Below, piece by piece: positions 1-8,835 of a stretch of 64,000 nt of DNA. The position numbers were made by a program, and so were the translations under genes. The first letter of the stretch is position 1, and the number at the start of each line of letters is the position of its first letter. Source of the DNA: an uncultured Collinsella sp. (lineage in GTDB: Bacteria > Actinomycetota > Coriobacteriia > Coriobacteriales > Coriobacteriaceae); contig CABQWP010000005.1 in the NCBI GenBank assembly GCA_902467875.1, positions 1 to 64,000 of the forward strand, read 5' to 3'. The notes under the pieces are model-generated. The model was not told where the DNA came from, searched no databases, and saw nothing but the letters and a program-made list of their open reading frames with translations.

Positions 1-1989
1 GTGCCCCAGGGGGCGGTCGGTCGCCCCTCCCACGCCGGCATCGGCTGCGGCTTGCGCATGCGCGGCGCCCAGGTCGACCTCGAGCGAAAGGCCCGCTTGG
101 CGCAGACGCTCCAGCACGGCAAGGTTCTCGGGCACGGCCAGGAACTGCTTGACGCTCGCCGCAATCTTGGGACCGATGCCCTCGCACTCGGCGATGTCCT
201 CTTCGCTCGCCAAGATAAGCTTGTCGATCGACAGGAATCGCTCGGCGATGACCTCGCCCACGCTCTTGCCCACGTGGCGGATGCCCAGGGCAAACAGTAC
301 GCGACCGAGCGGCTGGCTCTTGGACTTGTTGAGCTCGACGATAATTTTCTCGGCCGTCTTGAGGCCTACCGGAATGGGGTCGCCCTTCTTGACGCCCTTT
401 TTGCTGTTGGAGCTGGCATAGGTGCGCCCCGTGTCCAGGCCTGCGATGTCGTCGACCGTGAGCTGGTAGAAGTCCGCGACATCGTGGATCAGCCCGGCGG
501 CGATCATCTTGTCGACGATCTCGTCGCCCAGGCCGTCGACGTCCATGCAGCCGCGACTCACCCAATGGAGCAGGCGCTCCTTGAGCTGCGCGGGGCAGTC
601 GATGGACACGCAGCGGTAGGCAACCTCGCCATCCTCATGGACCACGGGGCTGCCGCACACGGGGCAGACCTCGGGCATGTGCCAGTCGACCGAATCGGCC
701 GGGCGCTTGTCGAGCACCGGCCCCACGACCTCGGGGATCACGTCACCCGCCTTGTGCACGATGATGGTGTCGCCCTCGCGCACGTTTTTGCGGCGAATCT
801 CGTCGATGTTGTGCAGCGTGGCGCGCGCGATGGTGGAGCCGGCAACCATCACCGGGTCGAACTCGGCGACCGGCGTGAGCACGCCGGTGCGGCCCACCTG
901 GATGCGAATTTCACGCAGGACGGTCTGCTTTTCCTCGGGCGGGAACTTAAAGGCAATGGCCCAGCGCGGCGCGCGGGCGGTAAAGCCCAGGTCGAGCTGC
1001 TGCTGGAAGCTATCGACCTTTACGACCACGCCATCGATGTCGTAGTCCAGGTCGCCGCGGTGCTCGAGCGCCTGGGCACAGAACTCGTGGACCTCGGTGG
1101 GCGTGGCACAACGGGCCACGTTGGGGTTGACGCTAAAGCCGGCGCTGCGCAGCCAATCGAGGAACTCACGCTGGCTGTGGACGTGCAGCGGGTCGGTATC
1201 GGCGATGGCATAGATAAAGGTGGCCAGGTCGCGGCGCGCCGTGACCTTGGGATCCTTCTGACGCAGGCTGCCGGCGGCGGCGTTGCGCGGGTTGGCGAAG
1301 GGATCGCGGCCCTCGGCATCGGCCTCGTCGTTCAGACGAACAAAGCTGCCCTTGGGCATGTAGACCTCGCCGCGTACCTCAATGGTGCGCTCGCGGTCGG
1401 CGCCCATGTGGGCGAGCGCCGGCTCGGACAGGTGCATGGGCACATCCTTGATAGTACGGACGTTGAGCGACACGTCCTCGCCCGTGGTGCCGTCGCCGCG
1501 CGTTGCTGCTCGCACGAAGGTGCCGTTTTGGTAGGTAAGCGCCACGCCCAGACCGTCGATCTTAAGCTCGCAGGTATAGGTGACGTTACCAGCGCCGAGC
1601 GCATCCTCGGTGCGCTGGAGCCACGCGTCGAGCTCGTCCAGATCCATGGCATCGTCCATGGAATACATGCGTGCCATGTGCGTGACCGGCGTAAACTGCT
1701 CGCTCACGTATCCGCCCACACGCTGAGTATAGCTGTCGGGCGTCACCAAATCGGGGTAGGCAGCCTCGATTTCCTGCAGTTCAACGAGCATTTTGTCAAA
1801 GGCGGCGTCCGTGATCTCGGGCGCATCGAGCATGTAGTAGCGATAGGCGTGGTAATCGAGCTCGTGGCGCAACTCGGCCGCACGCGCTGCCGCCTGGGCA
1901 CGGGCGTCGACCGGTGCGGTGGCATCCGCGCTCGCGGGCGTTTCGGTATCGATGTCCACGCCGTCACCAAACAGGCTCGATTGCTCCAT
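1..1989 (-). CDS. ligA: NAD-dependent DNA ligase LigA (partial, C-terminus off the window)
   Basis: This is the replicative DNA ligase, which seals nicks using NAD+. Reading starts at the ATG at 1989 and stays open for 663 codons to the window edge. The adenylation-domain motif LKIDG is visible with the nucleotide-accepting lysine near residue 143. A four-cysteine zinc finger is encoded around 660-580 and helix-hairpin-helix sequence follows. The C-terminal BRCT domain should lie just beyond position 1. An Asp/Ala-rich N-terminal extension of about 30 residues precedes the usual start of the family. A 447-bp intergenic region with a 203-bp inverted-repeat element separates it from htrA upstream. 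Confidence 0.95.
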   Translation of the reverse strand, partial: MEQSSLFGDGVDIDTETPASADATAPVDARAQAAARAAELRHELDYHAYRYYMLDAPEITDAAFDKMLVELQEIEAAYPDLVTPDSYTQRVGGYVSEQFTPVTHMARMYSMDDAMDLDELDAWLQRTEDALGAGNVTYTCELKIDGLGVALTYQNGTFVRAATRGDGTTGEDVSLNVRTIKDVPMHLSEPALAHMGADRERTIEVRGEVYMPKGSFVRLNDEADAEGRDPFANPRNAAAGSLRQKDPKVTARRDLATFIYAIADTDPLHVHSQREFLDWLRSAGFSVNPNVARCATPTEVHEFCAQALEHRGDLDYDIDGVVVKVDSFQQQLDLGFTARAPRWAIAFKFPPEEKQTVLREIRIQVGRTGVLTPVAEFDPVMVAGSTIARATLHNIDEIRRKNVREGDTIIVHKAGDVIPEVVGPVLDKRPADSVDWHMPEVCPVCGSPVVHEDGEVAYRCVSIDCPAQLKERLLHWVSRGCMDVDGLGDEIVDKMIAAGLIHDVADFYQLTVDDIAGLDTGRTYASSNSKKGVKKGDPIPVGLKTAEKIIVELNKSKSQPLGRVLFALGIRHVGKSVGEVIAERFLSIDKLILASEEDIAECEGIGPKIAASVKQFLAVPENLAVLERLRQAGLSLEVDLGAAHAQAAADAGVGGATDRPLGH

Positions 1990-2097
1990 AGCGGCACTCC
2001 TTCGCTCGATTTCAAACGGATACTAGAGTACCACCGGTCGCAATGAGGCCGAATAGCGGTCTCGAACCGCACCGAATCGGCAGCCGCCAGACTGGAG

Positions 2098-2300
2098 TGG
2101 ACAGTTAGTTCAGATACGTATAAATCCTAGAGCTGAATCAGGCACGAACACCCCTGTTTCAACTAATTTGGGCTCCTCGAGACCATGTAAACGTCCCGCT
2201 CTCCCTTCCAAACACCCATTCGAGCCCCATCCCAATCAAAAATTGCTCAAAACGCATCCCAAGCTGCCCCAGTTTTATACGTATCTGAACTAACTGTCCA
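2098..2300. repeat. 203-bp element with perfect 27-bp terminal inverted repeats
   Basis: The arms at 2098-2124 and 2274-2300 are exact reverse complements, and each contains GATACGTATAAA at its inner end. The 149-bp core holds no convincing gene; a 66-codon minus-strand reading frame overlaps it but lacks family features. I see no target-site duplication next to the arms. The element fills most of the ligA-htrA gap. It looks like a MITE-type non-autonomous element or a long hairpin RNA; the sequence alone does not decide. Confidence 0.75.
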
Positions 2301-2374
2301 GACCATTCCGGACCAGGCCTCTTGTCAGCCCCAAGCGATCCGTTTTCCTCCGTCCCCAACGGATCAATAAGAAA

Positions 2375-2410
2375 AGAGGGGCTGTCCCGCGTTGATGGGA
2401 CAGCCCCTCT
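2375..2410 (-). terminator. Rho-independent terminator of htrA
   Basis: A perfect 14-bp stem (2375-2388 with 2397-2410) and 8-nt loop is followed on the minus strand by TTTTCTT. It lies 27 bp past the htrA stop codon. Confidence 0.9.
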
Positions 2411-2436
2411 GGCTTCGATATATGCGATACGGCTCG

Positions 2437-3897
2437 TTAGTAACCCTGGCCGTAGCCCTGGCCCTGACCCTGCTGGCCTAGCAGCTCCTCCAGGTACTGG
2501 CGCAGCTGCTCGTCGGTAATACCGCCGTTACCGGTGTCGGTCGAGCTGTCGTCCTGCTGTTGGTTCTGCAGCTCCTCGTCGGAGCCCAGTTCAACCGTGA
2601 CCTTTTTCTCTTCCTTGCCGCGCATGAGCGTGATCTCGACCTTCTCACCCACCTCGTGGCTGCGCAGCGCGATGATCAGGCCATCGGCGCTCGTGATATC
2701 GTCGTCGCCCAGCTTGGTGATGACGTCGCCCTCCTGAATGCCGGCCTTGGCAGCAGGACCATCCTCAACGACGCTCGCCACATACGCGCCGCTATCGGTG
2801 CTCAGCTTGTTGGTGCGAGCGTTGAGCGCGTTGACGCTCGAAAGCGTAGCACCCATGTACGGATGCACCGGCGTCTTGCCGTCGATGATCTGGTCGGCAA
2901 TGTTCTTGGCGTAGTTAACCGGAATGGCGAAGCCCACGCCCGAGCTGGAGCCCGAATAGCTCTCGATGAGCGAGTTGATACCCACAAGCTCGCCATTGTC
3001 GTTGACGAGCGCGCCGCCGGAGTTGCCCGGGTTGATGGCGGCATCGGTCTGAATCATGTTGGCATAGATGGTGTTACCGCTGGTAGAACTCATGGCCGTG
3101 GAGCGATACAGCGCCGAGACGATACCGGTGGAGACAGACTGCTCGTTGCCGAACGGCGAGCCGATCGCCATAACCCACTCGCCCACGTTGAGCTTGGAAG
3201 AGTCGCCGATCTCGATCGGGGTAAGCTTGGAGGCATCGGCATCCTTGAGCTTGATGACGGCCAGGTCGCTCGAGGCGTCGTTGCCCACGAACTCGGCCTC
3301 GTAGGTGGTGCCGTCGTCCATGGTCACCACGTACTGGTCATAGCCGTCGACCACATGGTTGTTGGTGAGGATATGGCCCTCGGTATCGAGCACCACGCCC
3401 GAACCGACGCTGCCCGAGTTATCCGACTCGTCGGCAGACTGCGAAAGCGAGCCATTCTGGCCGCCGCTCGAAGTGGCAGTAATGGAAACGACGGAGGGCA
3501 GGGCCTTGGCAGAAACGGCCTCGGCCAGCGTGGTGTCCTCGGAGTCAATCGTAATCTTTTGCGTCGATGAACCCGAAGCACCCGCCGTCACGGCATTCTT
3601 GCCGCCACCGATATCGAGCGTGCCGCTCATAATGAGCGCGATGACCAGCAGGGCACCGCAGGCACAGCCGGCGAGCGCCGTAATAAAGATCGGCAGCTTT
3701 TTGGTCTTGGTCTTGACCACCGTGTGCTTGTTCACGACCTGCGCACCGCCCAGCGGCTTTCCGGTCTGCGTGTCGTAGGCCTGCACGTAGGGAATGTTGC
3801 TACCGGCAGGCGTCGACTCCACCTGCACGCGCGGCTGCTGCTGGGTCTCGCCGGCGTTGCCCGCATCCTGGGGACGCTGGGAATCGTACTCGCTCAT
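2437..3897 (-). CDS. HtrA/DegP-family membrane-anchored serine protease with PDZ domain
   Basis: This is a trypsin-like surface or periplasm-facing protease for protein quality control, 486 aa. An acidic, Gln/Pro-rich cytoplasmic tail of about 65 residues precedes a single membrane segment (about 69-91). The protease domain follows with catalytic His (ILTNNHVVDG), Asp (SSDLAVIKL) and Ser (NPGNSGGALV), then one PDZ domain and a Gln/Gly/Tyr-rich tail. The start at 3897 is chosen over a longer in-frame ATG at 3936 because GAAAGGA sits at the right distance. It is transcribed alone and ends at a strong terminator. The architecture matches Gram-positive HtrA proteins; the substrate is unknown. Confidence 0.92.
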   Translation of the reverse strand: MSEYDSQRPQDAGNAGETQQQPRVQVESTPAGSNIPYVQAYDTQTGKPLGGAQVVNKHTVVKTKTKKLPIFITALAGCACGALLVIALIMSGTLDIGGGKNAVTAGASGSSTQKITIDSEDTTLAEAVSAKALPSVVSITATSSGGQNGSLSQSADESDNSGSVGSGVVLDTEGHILTNNHVVDGYDQYVVTMDDGTTYEAEFVGNDASSDLAVIKLKDADASKLTPIEIGDSSKLNVGEWVMAIGSPFGNEQSVSTGIVSALYRSTAMSSTSGNTIYANMIQTDAAINPGNSGGALVNDNGELVGINSLIESYSGSSSGVGFAIPVNYAKNIADQIIDGKTPVHPYMGATLSSVNALNARTNKLSTDSGAYVASVVEDGPAAKAGIQEGDVITKLGDDDITSADGLIIALRSHEVGEKVEITLMRGKEEKKVTVELGSDEELQNQQQDDSSTDTGNGGITDEQLRQYLEELLGQQGQGQGYGQGY

Positions 3898-4068
3898 GGC
3901 TGCGATCCTTTCGTCGAATAACCAAAGGCCCGCCAAACATATGGCGGGCCATCATTGTTCACGTTGAGTTGTACCCCAATATGCGGGCGAACGTGTATGA
4001 GAACGCAATCTTTTAGGAAGGCTTAAGTTCTGCTACAAACTCGAAAGAAATCCACGCATGCGGCAAAA

Positions 4069-4101
4069 CCATCACAAAGGTGCCTGTCCCCTTTGTGATG
4101 G
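4069..4101 (-). terminator. Terminator of the OmpR-type regulator gene
   Basis: An 11-bp stem (4069-4079 with 4091-4101) is followed by TTTT on the minus strand, just past the stop codon at 4106. Confidence 0.85.
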
Positions 4102-4105
4102 AAAT

Positions 4106-4768
4106 CTAGTCCTTAAACAGATAGCCCACGCCGCGGACGGTGGTAATGTGCGCCGCGATCTGCGGGCCCACCTTGGAGCGGATGCGTCGAATGTGCACGT
4201 CGACGGTGCGCGTGCCGCCGCAGTACTCAAAGCCCCATACGCGGTGCAGCAGCACCTCGCGGCTGTAGGCGCGGTTGGGATGCGTCGCCAAAAAGCTCAG
4301 CAGCGAGTACTCCATCAGCGTCAGGTCGATGGGCTCGTTATCGAGCGTCACCTGGTAGGTAGCAAGGTTGATCTCGAGGTTATCGATGTTGAGCACATCG
4401 TCGGCGGCGACGGTCTCCTCCTCGCCCATCAGGCGCTGCGCGCGAGCCTTGAGCTCGTTGGGCGTCGCCGTGGGGCATACAAAGTCGGCATGCGCGTGGT
4501 TCGGCAGACGCAGGATGCCGAGCGCCTCGTCGTCAACGATCACCAGCATGGGGACGCCGCCGCGATCGTCAAGCCACTTGGCAATCTGATCGATGCGGTC
4601 GCTGCGGATGCCATCGGAATCGAGGATCAGCAGGTCAAAGTCGTGCGCCGCAGTCGGCGAATCGGGGGTTGCCAGGCTCACCTCGACACCCAGGGTGGTC
4701 GTCAAACTGCGGGCAAACTCGTGGAAGCGCGTCGTGCGCGCCATGAACAGGGCACTCTTTTCGGACAT
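4106..4768 (-). CDS. OmpR/GlnR-type winged-helix regulator with atypical receiver
   Basis: A 220-aa response-regulator-like protein. The N-terminal half has a receiver fold with the hydrophobic LLILDSDG strand, but it does not show the full acidic pocket of a phosphorylated receiver. The C-terminal half is a clear OmpR/PhoB winged helix (LMEYSLLSFLATHPNRAYSR, then RTVDVHIRRIRSKVG, then VRGVGYLF). The start at 4768 follows GGAGG and lies 50 bp past the glnA stop, so the two genes are probably cotranscribed. Actinobacterial GlnR is an orphan OmpR-type regulator with such a receiver and controls glnA, so a GlnR-like nitrogen role is inferred from family and position; no kinase gene is nearby. 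Confidence 0.8.
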   Translation of the reverse strand: MSEKSALFMARTTRFHEFARSLTTTLGVEVSLATPDSPTAAHDFDLLILDSDGIRSDRIDQIAKWLDDRGGVPMLVIVDDEALGILRLPNHAHADFVCPTATPNELKARAQRLMGEEETVAADDVLNIDNLEINLATYQVTLDNEPIDLTLMEYSLLSFLATHPNRAYSREVLLHRVWGFEYCGGTRTVDVHIRRIRSKVGPQIAAHITTVRGVGYLFKD

Positions 4769-4818
4769 ATCGGCCTCCAAAGAAATGAGCTCAATCGTAC
4801 TGGAACAAGCCAGCGCGA

Positions 4819-6156
4819 TTAGGAGTTCGCCAGGTAGTGCTTGATCTCCCACTCGGTGATCGTAGACTCAAACTTATGCCACTCGTCGCGCTTCTTTTTG
4901 AGGAAGAAGCTGTGGATGTGCTCGCCGAGGGCATCCTTCATAAACTGCGAGTCCTCAAACACGTCGAGCGCCTCTTTGAGCGAGCGCGGCAGCGGCGTGT
5001 AGCCGGCCTCGACCATCTGACGGTCGGTAAGCTTGAGCGTCTCGGCCGTTGCCTCGGGCGGGAGCTCCAGCTTGCGCTCGATGCCGTCGAGACCAGCCGC
5101 CAGCGTGACGGCGTTGACCAGATACGGGTTAGCCATGGGATCGGGGCTACGAAGCTCGATGCGCGTGGACAGCTGCTTGCCGGGCTTGTAGACCGGAATG
5201 CGGACCATACTCGCGCGGTTGCGCAGGCCCCACGTGGCGTACTGCGGCACGGAGTCGCCACCCGTGGTGATGCGCTTGTACGAGTTGACCGTGGGGTTGG
5301 TGATGGCGCTGATCTCGCGCGCATGCGCCAGGATGCCGGCCATATAGTGCTTGGCGATATCGGAGAGATGGTACTTCTCGTCGTCCTCGCCCCAAAAGAC
5401 GTTGTTGCCGTCGTGGTCGAACAGCGACTGATGCAAAAACATGGCGCTGCCGTCCTCGCCCGCCAACGGCTTGGGCATAAAGGAGGCGTGGCAACCGCTC
5501 TCGTAGGCCTGCTGCTTAATGATGAGTTTGGCCGTGGTGATGGCGTCGGACATGCTCAGGGCCTCGGCGTGGCGCAGGCTCATGCCGTGCTGCGAGCGGC
5601 CGGCGGCGTGGAAGGTGTACTCCACGGGCACGGACATCTTCTCGAGCGTGAGGACCGTGTTGCGGCGCAGGTCGCGAGCGGCATCGCTCACCGAAAGATC
5701 GAAGTAGCCCACGTTGTCGAGCGGCTCGGGCGTGTGCTCGTCGGGGAAGTAGTAATACTCCAGCTCGGCGCCCACGTTAAGCAGATAGCCAGCCTTCTCG
5801 GCCTTACGGAACATGCGGCGCAGGGCATCGCGCGGGTCGCCGGCAAACGGCTTGCGGTCGGGGGTGCACACATCGCAGAACACGCGGGCGACGCCGTTAT
5901 GGCTCGGGCGCCACGGCAAAATCTGGAAGGTCGAAGCATCGGGAAACGCCAGCATGTCGGCTTCCTCGGGCGTGGCAAAGCCCTCGATGGCGGAGCCGTC
6001 AAAGCCAATACCCTCCTCAAAAGCGACCTCGAGGTCCTCGGGGCTAATGGCAAAGTTCTTGAGGCGGCCGAGAATGTCGACAAACCACAGACGCACAAAG
6101 CGGATGTCACGCTGCTCCACGGAGCGGAGTACGTAATCGATGTTCTGCTGGTTCAT
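4819..6156 (-). CDS. glnA: Glutamine synthetase type I, GlnA2-like
   Basis: A 445-aa enzyme expected to make glutamine from glutamate, ammonia and ATP. The beta-grasp N-terminus (RFVRLWFVDILG, GFDGSAIEGF) and the catalytic barrel blocks (FMPKP, VNSYKRI, NRASMVRIP) are clear. The NLYDLP adenylylation loop of E. coli GlnA is absent, which fits the alpha/GlnA2 type. In the metal-binding block the sequence is GSAMFLHQS, where the family usually has GSGMHxHxS, so the first histidine is Phe. The start at 6156 has AAAGGGGAG eight bases upstream. The regulator gene follows. Two copies of TATCGCAGA stand in the promoter region. Confidence 0.93.
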   Translation of the reverse strand: MNQQNIDYVLRSVEQRDIRFVRLWFVDILGRLKNFAISPEDLEVAFEEGIGFDGSAIEGFATPEEADMLAFPDASTFQILPWRPSHNGVARVFCDVCTPDRKPFAGDPRDALRRMFRKAEKAGYLLNVGAELEYYYFPDEHTPEPLDNVGYFDLSVSDAARDLRRNTVLTLEKMSVPVEYTFHAAGRSQHGMSLRHAEALSMSDAITTAKLIIKQQAYESGCHASFMPKPLAGEDGSAMFLHQSLFDHDGNNVFWGEDDEKYHLSDIAKHYMAGILAHAREISAITNPTVNSYKRITTGGDSVPQYATWGLRNRASMVRIPVYKPGKQLSTRIELRSPDPMANPYLVNAVTLAAGLDGIERKLELPPEATAETLKLTDRQMVEAGYTPLPRSLKEALDVFEDSQFMKDALGEHIHSFFLKKKRDEWHKFESTITEWEIKHYLANS

Positions 6157-6195
6157 GTCGCTCCCCTTTCTTTCGGGCGGGTTTCGACTGGTCTA

Positions 6196-6216
6196 TATCG
6201 CAGATACTATCGCAGA
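6196..6216. promoter_or_regulatory. Direct repeat TATCGCAGA x2 upstream of glnA
   Basis: TATCGCAGA occurs at 6196-6204 and 6208-6216, 12 bp apart, 40-60 bp before the glnA start. Direct repeats with about one helical turn spacing are typical of OmpR-family binding, so the neighbouring regulator is the natural candidate. Confidence 0.45.
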
Positions 6217-6290
6217 AAAATGTTTCCGCAGGGTTAAAGCGTATCAAGCGCTCAAAAAACGTGCGCGAACAGGCCGTTGCGAACGAGCGG

Positions 6291-7313
6291 CTAGCGCGAG
6301 GTCGAAGCGCGGTGTTCGATGTGGCCGGGGACCTCGATACGCTTGGGGGCGAGCTTTGCGGCCTCGCCCACCGTGGTGGTGACGACGTCGATGCGCTCGG
6401 ACAGGCGCTCGACCACGCGCTCGGCGATGGTAAGGGTGTCTTGCGCGGCCGTGGTCACACCGCCAAAGAGCACGTGGTTCCAGGGATAATCGTCAAATGT
6501 CGCGATCTTAAGACCAGCCGGCAGCGAGGGACCAAGCTGCGCCAGCGCCTCGGTCAAACGCAGGAAGACCAAGCCGTTGACGGCAATGAGGCCGAGCTTT
6601 TTGCCTGCATAGCCGCGGATGGTCTCGTCCAAGCGACCGACGCCCGTGGCGCCACCATCGGCCAAGGTGACGACCTCGCCCGCAAGGTCGCGTCGCGAAA
6701 GCTCGTCGGCAAAGGCCTCGGCACGCTCGCGACGCACGGGGCTGTCGTCGCTTGCCTCGGTGAGCAGGCACAGGCGCTCGCTGCCAGCGGCGGCCAAGGC
6801 GTCTACCAAGCCGGCGACCAGCTCACGGTTGTTAGATGTCACCAGATCGACACCGCCGTCGGCAACGTTGCGGTCGAGCAGCACTACGGGCAGGCGTCCC
6901 GCTGCCGCGGCGATTGCCTCGTCATTGCCTCCGCAGGTGTTGACGACCAGACCGTCCACGCCGGCATCGATAAGTCTGGTGAGCGACTCGGCCTCCTTGG
7001 CGGGATCGTTGCCGCTAATGGCCGTCATGAGCGAGCAGCCGCGCGCCGCGGCGCTGGCGGAAAGGCCCTCGAGCATGGCGCTCGAGAACGGGTTGGCGAT
7101 GTCAGCCAGAATCACACCGATGAGGTTCGTACGCGAGCTGCGCAGATTGCGCGCGGCGGCACGTGGGCGATAGCCGGTGCGCTCGATAACTGCCGCGATG
7201 CGAGCACGGGTCTCCTCGGTCATTTGCCCGGGGCGGTTGTTGAGATAGCGCGAGACCGTGGCCGGGCTCACGCCCGCCTCGGCGGCAATGTCCTTGATTC
7301 TCATCTGCGCCAT
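6291..7313 (-). CDS. LacI-family regulator, probable KDG-pathway (KdgR-like) repressor
   Basis: A 340-aa LacI/GalR repressor. The N-terminal helix-turn-helix is textbook (RIKDIAAEAGVSPATVSRYL), followed by the hinge and a periplasmic-binding-like effector domain (LIGVILADIANPFSSAMLEG). The start at 7313 is preferred, with a GGGGTG motif upstream; an in-frame ATG lies three codons later. The gene is divergent from kdgK, and two overlapping LacI-type sites containing AAACCGATTTCG lie between them, so control of kdgK and of itself is inferred. The effector is probably KDG or KDPG, but the sequence does not show this. Confidence 0.85.
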   Translation of the reverse strand: MAQMRIKDIAAEAGVSPATVSRYLNNRPGQMTEETRARIAAVIERTGYRPRAAARNLRSSRTNLIGVILADIANPFSSAMLEGLSASAAARGCSLMTAISGNDPAKEAESLTRLIDAGVDGLVVNTCGGNDEAIAAAAGRLPVVLLDRNVADGGVDLVTSNNRELVAGLVDALAAAGSERLCLLTEASDDSPVRRERAEAFADELSRRDLAGEVVTLADGGATGVGRLDETIRGYAGKKLGLIAVNGLVFLRLTEALAQLGPSLPAGLKIATFDDYPWNHVLFGGVTTAAQDTLTIAERVVERLSERIDVVTTTVGEAAKLAPKRIEVPGHIEHRASTSR

Positions 7314-7416
7314 AACGCACCCCGTTTCCCAATTGTCGGCGATCTGAGCCATTTTAGGCATTTTTTTAAAAATCTTGGTTGCAAAACGCTGTAGGTGAGT
7401 ATACTACAACTCGAAA

Positions 7417-7443
7417 CGAAACCGATTTCGTAAACCGATTTCG
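7417..7443. promoter_or_regulatory. LacI-type double operator between kdgR-like gene and kdgK
   Basis: AAACCGATTTCG is repeated at 7419-7430 and 7432-7443; the first copy extends to the palindrome CGAAACCGATTTCG with a central CG, as in many LacI-family operators. Confidence 0.6.
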
Positions 7444-7447
7444 GCGA

Positions 7448-7505
7448 GCGTTGGCACGCAGGTGCAAAGACGCACCCTACCGTCTTGGCACCTGCGTGCC
7501 AACGC
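7448..7505 (+). promoter_or_regulatory. Long hairpin in the kdgK leader
   Basis: Arms 7448-7472 and 7481-7505 pair over 25 positions with one mismatch and an 8-nt loop. No U-run follows, so it is not a simple terminator. It sits 42 bp before the kdgK start codon. Confidence 0.75.
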
Positions 7506-7547
7506 CATATCAAAGGTGTACGCACGAGTAAAAGGAGCTGCGCGACC

Positions 7548-8582
7548 ATGGGTAAAACGGTTCTTACCTTCGGCGAGATCATGATGAGACTCTCGCCCAA
7601 AGACCACCTGCGTATTGAGCAGGCAACCGAGTTTGACGTCCGCTACGGCGGCGCCGAGGCCAACACTGCGCTTTCCCTGGCCTACCAGGGCGACAAGGCC
7701 GCTTACGTCTCCGTTGTTCCGGCCAACCGCCTAGGCGAGTGCGCGCTGCGCTCGCTGAAGGCCTACGGCGTCGACACAACGCGCGTCGTGCGTCAGGGCG
7801 ACCGTCTTGGCTCCTATGTGTTTGAGGTCGGCGCCTCGCAGCGCGGCAACGGCTGCGTCTACGACCGCAAGTTCTCTGCCATCAACATGGCCAAGCGCGA
7901 TGTTTTTGACTGGGACGAGACCCTCAAGGGCATCGATGTCTTCTACTTCTCCGGCGTGACCCCCGCCGTCTCCGACGAGATGGCCGCCGCCTGCAAGGAG
8001 GCGCTCGCCGCCTGCCGCGCCAAGGGCATCACCACCGTGTGCGACGTGAACTATCGCGGCAAGATGTGGTCGCCCGAGAAATCGCAGGCCACCATGAAGG
8101 AACTCCTGCCGCTCGTCGACATCTGCATCGCCAACGACGAGGATGCGCCTGCCGGCCTCGGCATGACCTGCGTCTCCGGTTCCCTTGCCCACGGCATCGA
8201 GGAGCGCGACACCTACGTCGAGATGGCCCGCCAGATCTGCGCCGAGTACGGCTGCAAGAAGGTCGCCTCGGTCGTCCGCAACATCTCCTGCGTCGAGCGC
8301 TCCATCTGGATGGGCATGCTCTTTGACGCCGAGAGCGGCGAGCACTGGTTCTCCCCTGCTCACGACGTGCACGTGCTCGAGGGCGTTGCCGCCGGCGACG
8401 CTTTCAACGCCGGCCTCGTCCATGCCCTCATCAACGATTTTGACCCGCAGGACGCCGTCAACTACGCCATTGCAGCGTCGATCCTCAAGCTCACCATCAA
8501 GGGCGATTCCAACTTGGTGACCGCAGACGAGATCGCAGCCGTGGCATCCGCCGCCGACGGTGGCACCCGCGTCGCGCGCTAG
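7548..8582 (+). CDS. kdgK: 2-dehydro-3-deoxygluconate (KDG) kinase, PfkB family
   Basis: A 344-aa ribokinase-fold kinase that phosphorylates KDG to KDPG. The PfkB N-terminal glycine block (YGGAEANTALSLA) and the C-terminal anion-hole/catalytic block (GVAAGDAFNAGLVHAL, with the catalytic Asp) are present. The start at 7548 has AAAGGAG at ideal spacing. The next gene encodes KDPG aldolase, so the pair forms the lower Entner-Doudoroff-type branch that every uronate and sugar-acid route in this window feeds. Regulation is probably by the divergent LacI-type gene. A role as another sugar kinase is possible but the aldolase neighbour argues for KDG. Confidence 0.9.
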   Translation: MGKTVLTFGEIMMRLSPKDHLRIEQATEFDVRYGGAEANTALSLAYQGDKAAYVSVVPANRLGECALRSLKAYGVDTTRVVRQGDRLGSYVFEVGASQRGNGCVYDRKFSAINMAKRDVFDWDETLKGIDVFYFSGVTPAVSDEMAAACKEALAACRAKGITTVCDVNYRGKMWSPEKSQATMKELLPLVDICIANDEDAPAGLGMTCVSGSLAHGIEERDTYVEMARQICAEYGCKKVASVVRNISCVERSIWMGMLFDAESGEHWFSPAHDVHVLEGVAAGDAFNAGLVHALINDFDPQDAVNYAIAASILKLTIKGDSNLVTADEIAAVASAADGGTRVAR

Positions 8583-8596
8583 TCCGTCTCCATTCC

Positions 8597-8636
8597 GCGG
8601 GCCGCAGCTTTCCAATCCCATACCCCTGCGGCCCGC
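8597..8636 (+). terminator. GC-rich hairpin after kdgK
   Basis: An 11-bp stem (8597-8607 with 8626-8636) without a T-run lies 14 bp past kdgK. It may be a partial terminator or mRNA-stabilising hairpin inside the kdgK-eda unit. Confidence 0.5.
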
Positions 8637-8835
8637 TCCCCGATTCCTCCGGCCGGACAAAACCACCAGTCCCATTCCGGTTTTGCCTGGCATTCCCTAC
8701 ATGACTGGTCGAGCAGCTGGTTTTGGAATTGCTTGAACCTCAAGCAGTGCCTCCGATAACCAATCCAAAATCGGCTCCTGACCAGCATATTTGGCAATCA
8801 CGCGCCCATGCGCGCCATACATCGAAAGGAACATT

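Noticed and set aside
1..2046. Long plus-strand open frame of 681 codons
   Set aside because: It is the antisense of ligA; the minus strand carries all DNA ligase motifs, and the plus translation is Ala/Leu/Asp/His-biased as shadows of GC-rich genes are.
2159..2359. 66-codon minus-strand frame in the ligA-htrA gap
   Set aside because: It overlaps the inverted repeat, has no ribosome site that I can see and no family features.
4069..4101. Mobile repeat based on the GGGACAGGCACC-like hairpin
   Set aside because: It is a single terminator-type hairpin with a T-run at the right place; no second copy with the same arms is in the window.
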